The notes below the pieces were generated by a model. That model worked only from the letters and a program-made list of their open reading frames with translations, searched no databases and was not told where the DNA came from. Position numbers and translations under genes: made by a program. A stretch of DNA of 11,525 bases from Clostridia bacterium (GTDB taxonomy: Bacteria > Bacillota > Clostridia > Christensenellales > Borkfalkiaceae): assembly GCA_900766495.1 (NCBI GenBank), contig CAAFVM010000001.1:1-11525 (forward strand). The letters are read 5' to 3'. This document shows positions 5,847-11,525 of the stretch, piece after piece (positions within the stretch are counted from its first letter, which is position 1; each line of letters opens with the position of its first letter).

Positions 5847-5969
5847 TAGTTTTTTGCAAAATTTTTCATTTTATTTTGTTAGTTTTTGGTTGCTTTCGGC
5901 TAACCGCGCGGTTATTCAAGGCTAACGTTTAAGTTGCTTTAAGCTAACTTGTTTTTCTCTTTTAGTTTT

Positions 5970-7523
5970 TTACAACAGCGGGGCGAAAATGCTTATAAGC
6001 GATTTCACAATTTTATCGATAAATTTAAGTTTTGCGGTTTTTTCGGTTTGCAAAATTCCGCACGCCGAAACGGTAGCCAAAAAGTCGTCGCGAATATCGG
6101 TGACGGCTTCGTTGTCGCAAAGCAAAACGCCGTCTTCATAGTGGTGAACGAAACTGCGGTAATCGAAATTCACGGTGCCGGTAATCGCAACTCTGTCGTC
6201 GAACACTACGTTTTTGGAATGCACGAACCCCTCGCCGTATTCGTAAACCTTAACTCCGCTTTTTATAAGCGGCATATACGCCGAACGGGTCATTGCGAAC
6301 ACGCTCTTTTTATCCGGCACGTGCGGGGTTAAAATGCGAACGTCCACGCCGCGCTCGGCGCAAACGCAAAGCGCCTCAATCATAGAATAGTCCACAATAA
6401 GGTAAGGCGTGGTTATATAAATGTATTTTTTAGCCGCAAAAATCATTTGAGTATAAACGTTTTGCGCAATGTTTTTATCGTTGAACGGTTTGGGTCCGTC
6501 GCAAAACGGCTGTACGTATCCGCAACGGCACCCGGGCGCGCGTTCGGGGTGCTTTACAAGAAAATCTTCGGGAAACAGCCGCCTGCGCGCGTAAAGATTG
6601 TACATTCCTATAAACGCAAGCACGAAAGAATCGGCGGCTTCGCCCTCGAGCATAACGCCGCAGTCTTTCCACATTCCGTAAGGCTTGGTTATGTTCGCGT
6701 ATTCGTCGGATATGTTTATGCCGCCGGTAAACGATATTTCACCGTCTATAACCGCTATTTTTCTGTGGTCGCGATTGTTCAGAACGCCCGAAACCACAGG
6801 CACGAACGGATTGAATTTATAGGCGCTTATCCCCTCTTTGCGCAGTTTTTCGTCGAACCGCGAGGGAACTTTGCCTATGCTGCCCACGTCGTCGTAAAGC
6901 AGATAGACCTTAACTCCCTGTTTTACTTTTTCTTTTAAAATTTCGTGTATGGCATTCCACACTTCCCCCTCGCCTATTATAAAATATTCGAGGAATATAT
7001 ACTTTTCGGCGTTTTTAAGCTTTTCTTCAAGCAAATCGAAAAACTTTTCGCCGCTCGGAATATAAACCGAAAGCGAATCGTCGTAAGCGGGTTGTTTTGA
7101 AGCATTATATACATAGCGCGAAATTTCGGCAAATTCGTCGCTCGTTTCCGAAAATCCGTCGGGCGAAAGATATTTGTCGCCCGCATTGAGATAAAGCTCG
7201 TTGTTCTTTTCGGCGGCGGCGAACTTGCGCTTGACCGCGCGCGAATGACGAGGCACGCCTAAAAGCAAATACATCAGCATGCCCGAAAACGAGAAAAACA
7301 GAATTGCCAGCACCCACGGCAGTTTATAGGAAGCCGGTTCGTGCTTGTTTATAACGAACAGCAAAAGCAAAACTTCGCTTACAGTGGTTACCGTGCGGAA
7401 CGCGAAATAATAGGTTTCGAGGTGGTGCCAGAAAACGGAGTTGAGCAAAATTTGCGCTATTATAAGAATAGCGACCAGCGCAAACCGACCGAATATTATA
7501 TTATGATATTTACTGCGTTTCAT
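5970..7523 (-). CDS. cls: Cardiolipin synthase (phospholipase D family)
   Basis: Condenses two phosphatidylglycerols to cardiolipin and glycerol at the membrane. The 517 residues are typical of the bacterial Cls type. Three hydrophobic N-terminal segments (about 12-32, 40-58, 68-89) include the PLDc_N region, the last ending in the usual LLLGV/PRHSR boundary. Two complete HKD catalytic motifs follow: His253-Lys255-Asp260 (HRKIAVIDG) with GGINISDEY, and His435-Lys437-Asp442 (HSKNVVFDD) with TVNFDYRS. The C-terminus ends in a short amphipathic stretch (KLKFIDKIVKSLISIF). AGGAGG lies 6 nt before the ATG. No convincing terminator is visible between it and the ferredoxin gene. It is transcribed divergently from the YbjN-like gene. 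Confidence 0.95.
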   Translation of the reverse strand: MKRSKYHNIIFGRFALVAILIIAQILLNSVFWHHLETYYFAFRTVTTVSEVLLLLFVINKHEPASYKLPWVLAILFFSFSGMLMYLLLGVPRHSRAVKRKFAAAEKNNELYLNAGDKYLSPDGFSETSDEFAEISRYVYNASKQPAYDDSLSVYIPSGEKFFDLLEEKLKNAEKYIFLEYFIIGEGEVWNAIHEILKEKVKQGVKVYLLYDDVGSIGKVPSRFDEKLRKEGISAYKFNPFVPVVSGVLNNRDHRKIAVIDGEISFTGGINISDEYANITKPYGMWKDCGVMLEGEAADSFVLAFIGMYNLYARRRLFPEDFLVKHPERAPGCRCGYVQPFCDGPKPFNDKNIAQNVYTQMIFAAKKYIYITTPYLIVDYSMIEALCVCAERGVDVRILTPHVPDKKSVFAMTRSAYMPLIKSGVKVYEYGEGFVHSKNVVFDDRVAITGTVNFDYRSFVHHYEDGVLLCDNEAVTDIRDDFLATVSACGILQTEKTAKLKFIDKIVKSLISIFAPLL

Positions 7524-7559
7524 CCGCCGCCTCCTTTTTTAATATTTTGCCGCTTTCGT

Positions 7560-7588
7560 TTGCAATTATTTCGGCGTTGTGTTATTAT
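7560..7588 (+). promoter_or_regulatory. Sigma-A promoter of the YbjN-like gene
   Basis: TTGCAA (7560-7565) and TATTAT (7583-7588) are separated by 17 bp, matching 4 and 5 of 6 consensus bases. The start would be near 7595, about 40 nt before the ATG at 7635. It sits in the 111-bp divergent region shared with the cardiolipin synthase gene. Confidence 0.55.
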
Positions 7589-7634
7589 TTTAACCGCAGG
7601 CGCGATTTTCGTTTCCGCCGATTACGAGGTTTAT

Positions 7635-8177
7635 ATGGATTATTTAAAATATTATAAAGACCACCACACGCCCGAAGCGCTTAAACGCTTGCGCACCGCG
7701 CTTGTAAAACTGCACGACGCGCTTCCCTCAATAGGGGTTGAAAGCACTTTCTTCCCGCCGCTTGCGTTGAGTGCGACCGCCTCGCAGGACGAGCCGAGTT
7801 GCAGGGTTACGTTCGAGGTTTCTATCGACGATTTTTCGCTTTCGCTTTTGTTTTTAACCAAGGTATGTAAAGATATTCCTCTTGACAAAGAGGGCGAACT
7901 TGTGGACCTTTTGAACGAAATAAACCGCGAACTTTTCAACGGGTGCTTCTTTTACGAAAACAGTCCGTCGGTAGTCGTGTTCCGCTCTTCTTATTTTATA
8001 AGCGAAAATTTCGACGAGCAAAGCGCGCTTTATTTTATTGCCGACGCCATTTCGGTTACCGCAGATTTCGGCTCGCTTATATGCGATTTTGCCGAGGGCA
8101 GAGCTTCTTTCGAAGAATGTATGGACATTTTAGACCAAGGCTTTCTTCCGCCCGAACCGCCGCTTGAATTTAACTAA
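7635..8177 (+). CDS. Small acidic YbjN-like (type III secretion chaperone fold) protein
   Basis: The 180-residue soluble protein has no signal peptide or membrane segment. The middle section resembles YbjN-domain proteins: a beta-hairpin (CRVTFEVSIDDFSLSLLF, 56-73), then LVDLLNEINRELFNGCFFYENSPSVVVFRSSYF (89-121), a pattern of helix with LNxxNR, short strand and FR-strand, then a helical end. Members of this fold act as small binding or adaptor modules, but no function can be assigned here. The start is supported by GAGGT 4 nt before the ATG; the frame is open further upstream but would cross the promoter. It is the only plus-strand gene and converges on rpsI. The family call is inferred from pattern only. 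Confidence 0.75.
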   Translation: MDYLKYYKDHHTPEALKRLRTALVKLHDALPSIGVESTFFPPLALSATASQDEPSCRVTFEVSIDDFSLSLLFLTKVCKDIPLDKEGELVDLLNEINRELFNGCFFYENSPSVVVFRSSYFISENFDEQSALYFIADAISVTADFGSLICDFAEGRASFEECMDILDQGFLPPEPPLEFN

Positions 8178-8283
8178 AAAGCGGGCTATAAGTCGATTAT
8201 CGAACGTTTCAAAAATTTTTACGCGCCCAAAGCTTACGCAAAAAACACGCTGACAGGCGCAACGAACAACAGCTTAAAAAAAC

Positions 8284-8314
8284 AAGCCGTCGGAAAAAAC
8301 CGACGGCTTTTGAT
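8284..8314. terminator. Bidirectional intrinsic terminator between the YbjN-like gene and rpsI
   Basis: AAGCCGTCGG (8284-8293) and CCGACGGCTT (8300-8309) form a perfect 10-bp stem around AAAAAA. On the plus strand it is followed by TTGATTTT (8310-8317), and on the minus strand by G then seven T (8283-8276). It can therefore end both the YbjN-like transcript and the rplM-rpsI transcript. The stretch from 8178 to 8283 shows nothing else I can name. Confidence 0.88.
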
Positions 8315-8341
8315 TTTGCGTAATTCGGAAAAACCGAAAAA

Positions 8342-8752
8342 TTATCTCTTCGAGAATTGAGGAGCTTTACGCGCTTTCTTCAAGCCGTATTTCTTTCTTT
8401 CCTTCATTCTCGGGTCTCTGGTCAAGAAACCTTCTTTTTTAACAACAGAGCGAAGCTCGGGTTCGCTGGTGATAAGCGCGCGAGCGATGCCCAGTCTGAT
8501 AGCGCCCGCCTGACCGGTGAAGCCGCCGCCGCAAACGTTTACGAATACGTCGTAAGCGCTTTCTTTGCCAGTAAGCACGAGGGGCTGACGAATTACCAAC
8601 TTAACGGTATCGAGGTCGCAGTAATCGTCGATGCTTCTGCCGTTAATAACTATATTGCCGCTACCGCCGGGGATAAGGCGAACTCTCGCCACGGCTTTCT
8701 TTCTTCTGCCGGTTCCCCAGAATTGAGTTTTCTTTTTAGCTGCTTTAACCAT
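8342..8752 (-). CDS. rpsI: 30S ribosomal protein S9
   Basis: Component of the small ribosomal subunit head; its C-terminal tail reaches the P-site tRNA. The 136 residues show GTGRRKKAVARVRL (13-26), the family signature GGGFTGQAGAIRLGIARAL (75-93) and the conserved C-terminus KARKAPQFSKR (126-136). A GGGGAGGAG ribosome-binding site lies upstream of the ATG. It starts 18 nt after rplM and belongs to the conserved rplM-rpsI operon, ending at the bidirectional terminator. Confidence 0.98.
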   Translation of the reverse strand: MVKAAKKKTQFWGTGRRKKAVARVRLIPGGSGNIVINGRSIDDYCDLDTVKLVIRQPLVLTGKESAYDVFVNVCGGGFTGQAGAIRLGIARALITSEPELRSVVKKEGFLTRDPRMKERKKYGLKKARKAPQFSKR

Positions 8753-8770
8753 AATCTATCGCTCCTCCCC

Positions 8771-9205
8771 TTATTTAACCAGTTTGAGTTCTTCGGGTTT
8801 TTGAGCGGCTTGTTCGTGTTGGTCGCCCTTGTAAACGCGAAGTTTGGTGAGCATTTTTTTGCCGAGCGAGTTTTTGGGAAGCATCCCTTTTACCGCTTCG
8901 TAAACGGCAAGGTCGGACTTCTTCTCCATCATATCTTTATAGGAAGTCTGTTTAAGACCGCCGATGTAACCGGTATGATAGGTGTAAAATTTCTTTTCGA
9001 GTTTTTTGCCCGTAAGCACGACCTTGTCGGTATTGATAACTATAACGTAATCGCCCATATCTACGTTAGGCGTATAAGTGGGCTTATTTTTACCGCGAAG
9101 CACTGCGGCGACCTGCGACGCAAGACGTCCGAGAGCCATTCCCGACGCGTCCACTACGTACCACTTCATTTCCGCCTTGCCGGGCTTTTCCATAAACGTT
9201 TTCAT
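8771..9205 (-). CDS. rplM: 50S ribosomal protein L13
   Basis: Early-assembling large-subunit protein. The 144 residues have the usual N-terminus (MKTFMEKPGKAEMKWYVVDA), LGRLASQVA (25-33), YTPNVDMGDYVIVIN (44-58), and the signature region VKGMLPKNSLGKKMLTKLRVY (105-125) followed by GDQHEQAAQKP. AGGAGA lies 6 nt before the ATG. It is the first gene of the rplM-rpsI operon, with a strong promoter about 100 nt upstream. That leader may carry autogenous control, as L13 leaders do in some Firmicutes, but I cannot confirm the fold. Confidence 0.98.
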   Translation of the reverse strand: MKTFMEKPGKAEMKWYVVDASGMALGRLASQVAAVLRGKNKPTYTPNVDMGDYVIVINTDKVVLTGKKLEKKFYTYHTGYIGGLKQTSYKDMMEKKSDLAVYEAVKGMLPKNSLGKKMLTKLRVYKGDQHEQAAQKPEELKLVK

Positions 9206-9310
9206 GTGGATTCTCCTGTTCGTATTCTTTTTTATTATTGAAAGAAAAAATCAACGAAAAAGAGGGGCTAAACTCAATTTCTTAACCTTTTCCCGATAAT
9301 CAGCCTAAAC

Positions 9311-9339
9311 ATTTTACAAGTTTTGCAAATTTTAGTCAA
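9311..9339 (-). promoter_or_regulatory. Strong sigma-A promoter of the rplM-rpsI operon
   Basis: On the minus strand TTGACT (9339-9334) and TAAAAT (9316-9311) are separated by 17 bp, each 5 of 6 to consensus. The start near 9304 gives a leader of about 99 nt. The leader holds GGCU (about 9303-9300) that could pair with AGCC (about 9270-9267), a minor hint of a regulatory fold. The stretch 9340-9427 shows nothing else. Confidence 0.8.
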
Positions 9340-9427
9340 GCAATTTTACACTGTTTTTTAAACTTTGCCGTTTTTTGCCGATTTTTTAATTCTTTCTTTG
9401 CTTTTTCTTTGTTTGCTCCTCACACCC

Positions 9428-9632
9428 GGTCATCCCGAGCGTTTTATTTTTTGCCATTCCGAGCAATGCTATTCCTTTCCTCTCACTCCTCTGTTTTTCC
9501 GAGCGAAACCTGGGAATCTCGTGGAAACGCTTCTTTCTTCTTCCCCGCGGCAGGGTTGTTCCCGTTGTTTATGCTTTTCTCAGCGAAGGGCAGGCAATGC
9601 CGTTTTCTTTTTTCTTCCCCGCGGCAGGGTTA
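9428..9632. repeat. Second block of degenerate dispersed repeats
   Basis: Three decayed rightward modules occur: GTCATCCCGAGCG (about 9429-9441), GCCATTCCGAGCA (about 9453-9465), and a longer one ending GGGAATCTCGTGGAAACGC (about 9491-9530). They run into TTTCTTCTTCCCCGCGGCAGGG (9531 on), then a unit with GCGAAGGGCAGGCAATGCCGTTT, then a second TTCTTCCCCGCGGCAGGG (9611 on). The middle unit matches 11266-11337 with substitutions. No protein gene is credible here. The block ends about 30 bp before the stop codon of the vWA gene. Confidence 0.75.
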
Positions 9633-9662
9633 TTTCTTAATACTTGCGCCCCCGCCGCAAAG

Positions 9663-11195
9663 TTATTCTTCAAGCCCGCCGCCCGCCGAGTCGCCCGAAT
9701 ATTCTTTATAAAGTTTAGAAGCCTTTTGCACTATTTCGAAAAACTCGCGCTTAAAACCGTCGGCGTTTTCGCCTGTAACGCATTCAAGAGTTTCAAGCCT
9801 TGCCGACAAATCTTTAAAATTCGCGGTTCCCATATAATCGGACTCTCTTAAAAGCAATCCATATTCCACCACGCAGCTTATAAAACATTCGTCCTCGCTC
9901 GGGACTTCGTCATATATAGAACAGTCGAACGACTCGGTTATTTCGACAGGTTCGTCGGTTCCGTCGGGCTTTTTGCACCTTAAAATAACGTCGGCAAACT
10001 TACCCTCGGGGGTTCCACGCAGTTCGAGTTCGTAAACCGCGGTTACGGTATGCCCCGCGCCTATTTCTCCCGCATCGGTCTTTTCGTCGTTAAATTCGTC
10101 GTCGGTAAGAATTTTGTTTTCATATCCTATAAGCCTGAATTTACGAACGGTTTCAGCGTTGAACTCAACACGAATTTTCGCGTCTTTTGCAACCGTTTCA
10201 AGCGTTCCGCCAAGCTCTTTTACAAGCATTTTGCGGGCTTCGTTCAAATTATCTAAATATCCGTAATTGCCGTTGCCGCTTCTTGCCAAAGTTTCCATCA
10301 AATCATCGCGGGTGTTTATCGTACCTACGCCCAAAACGCTTAAATACACGCCTCCGTCGCGCTTGCTCGCGATAAATTCTTTAAGCTTGCTTTTACTGCT
10401 TATGCCAACGTTGAAATCGCCGTCGGTGGCAAGCAAAACGCGGTTATTGCCGCCCTCAACGTAATTGCGCCGAGCAACGTCGTATGCGGCTTGTATACCC
10501 TTTGCTCCTGCGGTAGAGCCGCCCGCCTTTAAATCCTGCAAAATGTTGACTATTTTAGTCTTCTCGTCGCCGGAAATTCCGTCGGCAACCACTTTGGTTC
10601 CGCTCGCATAAGTCACTATCGAAACGCGGTCGTCCGAGGTTAAATTTTCGGCGAGCATGGTAAACGCCTGCTGAATAAGCCCCAGTCGGTCGGCTCCGAA
10701 CATGGAACCGGAAACGTCTATTAAAAACACAAGGTTATTTGATTTTTTGTTTCCGAAATCGATATCTTTCGCAGCTACTCCCACGGTAAAAAGTTTATGA
10801 TCTTCCCGCCAGGGGCAATCGAACAGCGCGCCCGAAACGGCAAGCGGATTGTCGCCCTCGGGCTTTTTGTAATTATATGAAAAATAGTTGACGTATTCTT
10901 CTATCCTTACTGAGGTAGGCGACGGTTTAAGCCCGGCATTTATTTCGCGGCGGGCATAGCCGTAAGAGGCGGTATTCCTGTCGAGCGAAAAATTCGAAGA
11001 GGTCTGCTCGCGCGTACTTATAAAAGCGTTCTCGTAAACGTCGTCGTAGCGGTAATGCTCGTCGTTGAAATCGGAATACCAGTTTCCGAAAAGGCAACCG
11101 TCGTAACCGTTGCCTTTTGCACAGGCGGCAAGCATTATAAACGCCAAAACAAACGCTATCGCCACAGCTAACTGTCTCTTTTTTAAACTTTTCAT
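9663..11195 (-). CDS. vWA-domain lipoprotein, YfbK-like
   Basis: A 510-residue predicted surface lipoprotein of unknown function. The N-terminus has a charged start, a hydrophobic core and a lipobox LAAC with the lipidated Cys25. An N-terminal YfbK-type region follows (SVRIEEYVNYFSYNYKKPEGDNP, 95-117; CPWREDHKL, 127-135). A von Willebrand factor A domain (about 154-325) has a complete metal-binding MIDAS: DVSGS (160-164), Thr228 in GGSTAG, and Asp258 in LLATDGD. A C-terminal beta-rich YfbK/DUF3520-like part closes the protein. I choose the ATG at 11195, with AAGGAG 9 nt upstream; the ATG at 11204 directly abuts that site. It stands alone between repeat blocks with its own promoter. Such proteins are thought to bind ligands metal-dependently; the target is unknown. 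Confidence 0.92.
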   Translation of the reverse strand: MKSLKKRQLAVAIAFVLAFIMLAACAKGNGYDGCLFGNWYSDFNDEHYRYDDVYENAFISTREQTSSNFSLDRNTASYGYARREINAGLKPSPTSVRIEEYVNYFSYNYKKPEGDNPLAVSGALFDCPWREDHKLFTVGVAAKDIDFGNKKSNNLVFLIDVSGSMFGADRLGLIQQAFTMLAENLTSDDRVSIVTYASGTKVVADGISGDEKTKIVNILQDLKAGGSTAGAKGIQAAYDVARRNYVEGGNNRVLLATDGDFNVGISSKSKLKEFIASKRDGGVYLSVLGVGTINTRDDLMETLARSGNGNYGYLDNLNEARKMLVKELGGTLETVAKDAKIRVEFNAETVRKFRLIGYENKILTDDEFNDEKTDAGEIGAGHTVTAVYELELRGTPEGKFADVILRCKKPDGTDEPVEITESFDCSIYDEVPSEDECFISCVVEYGLLLRESDYMGTANFKDLSARLETLECVTGENADGFKREFFEIVQKASKLYKEYSGDSAGGGLEE

Positions 11196-11236
11196 TTTTT
11201 TCATCTCCTTAATTTATTTTATAACTCTTTTTCTTT

Positions 11237-11265
11237 ATTTTAACACACGTATGCCCTTTTGTCAA
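11237..11265 (-). promoter_or_regulatory. Sigma-A promoter of the vWA lipoprotein gene
   Basis: On the minus strand TTGACA (11265-11260) is a perfect -35, and TAAAAT (11242-11237) matches 5 of 6 -10 bases after a 17-bp spacer. The start near 11230 gives a leader of about 35 nt. The -35 box touches the first base of a dispersed repeat (11266). Confidence 0.85.
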
Positions 11266-11337
11266 TTTCTTCTTCCCCGCGACAGGTTTTTTATTATTGT
11301 TCAGGTTTTGTTCCGCGAAGGCTAAGCAGTGCCGTTT
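11266..11337. repeat. TTTCTTCTTCCCCGCG repeat unit, second copy
   Basis: From TTTCTTCTTCCCCGCGACAGG to GCGAAGGCTAAGCAGTGCCGTTT this unit matches 9531-9605, with substitutions and small length changes. Both copies then lead into other repeat modules. No coding potential is visible. Confidence 0.7.
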
Positions 11338-11346
11338 CTCAAGCAA

Positions 11347-11503
11347 CGCTTCCGCGAGATGTTTCGACAGCGCTTCGCTTGCTCAACATGACAGAAAACT
11401 TTTATGAAAGTGCCGTTAATCGACTTATACGCCCGTTTTTTGTTTTTTATGCGTTACAGCCCCCTGTCATTCCGAGCGTAGCCGAGGAATCTCGTGGAAA
11501 CGA
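11347..11503. repeat. 157-bp repeat with imperfect terminal inverted repeats (MITE-like)
   Basis: The left arm (11347-11394, CGCTTCCGCGAGATG to AACATGACAG) and the right arm (11464-11503, CTGTCATTCCGAGCG to GTGGAAACGA) are imperfect inverted copies of each other. The 69-bp centre contains a 48-bp stretch (11408-11455) identical to 377-424, where it lies between the same two module types. The conserved centre shows that the whole inverted pair, and not only the short modules, is a repeated unit. No transposase or reading frame is inside. Confidence 0.8.
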
Positions 11504-11525
11504 ATTCTTTCTTCTTCCCCGCGAC
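11504..11525. repeat. TTCTTTCTTCTTCCCCGCGAC repeat, right end of window
   Basis: The last 21 bases equal positions 7-27 exactly and follow directly on the 157-bp repeat. The unit is cut by the window end. Confidence 0.8.

Noticed and set aside
5880..5960. Terminator after the cardiolipin synthase gene
   Set aside because: AACCGCGCGGTT and AAGTT/AACTT inverted repeats occur, but neither has a T-run in the right direction.
9640..9662. Terminator after the vWA lipoprotein gene
   Set aside because: A bulged ACTTTGCG/CGCAAGT hairpin overlaps the gene end, but no U-tract follows it on the minus strand.
1..11525. Circular plasmid or phage suggested by matching ends
   Set aside because: The match is imperfect, belongs to a multi-copy repeat, and the genes are chromosomal (rplM, rpsI, ispE).

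Overview
The window looks like chromosomal DNA from an uncultured, endospore-forming member of the Clostridia. The grounds are a SipL-type spore-coat gene, a short clostridial 2[4Fe-4S] ferredoxin, strong AGGAGG-type ribosome-binding sites, TTGACA/TATAAT promoters with 17-bp spacers, and a non-mevalonate isoprenoid gene. The base composition is moderate. Genus cannot be assigned from the sequence. Both ends lie in the same dispersed repeat (26 of 27 bases identical), as expected of an assembly piece broken at repeats.

Layout, left to right. Positions 1-600 hold only dispersed hairpin repeats. A c-di-GMP-I (GEMM) riboswitch with its own intrinsic terminator follows at about 615-730 on the minus strand, and directly next to it on the same strand is a membrane diguanylate cyclase (749-1840). 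Positions 1841-2386 have no convincing protein gene. They do hold a perfect consensus promoter (TTGACA-17-TATAAT) that starts an RNA of about 180 nt or more with several clear stem-loops, which is either a free RNA or a long structured leader of the cyclase mRNA. Next comes a minus-strand cluster of SipL-like spore protein, IspE and thiamine pyrophosphokinase (2387-5502). It is preceded by a monocistronic ferredoxin with its own promoter and terminator, then a cardiolipin synthase. A small YbjN-like protein is the only plus-strand gene (7635-8177). It runs towards the ribosomal operon rplM-rpsI, and the two share a bidirectional terminator. A vWA-domain (YfbK-like) lipoprotein follows, set between two further repeat blocks.

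How the parts work together. Most genes are housekeeping or envelope functions: thiamine diphosphate, isoprenoid precursor, cardiolipin, ribosomal proteins L13 and S9, and ferredoxin. The SipL-like gene belongs to mother-cell coat assembly, and its promoter resembles the sigma-E type. The most unusual part is the left end. A c-di-GMP synthase there is followed, in the same transcript direction, by an aptamer for its own product. The aptamer's 3' strand overlaps the terminator stem, so c-di-GMP should allow read-through. However, the terminator opens onto a repeat array and not onto a gene inside this window.
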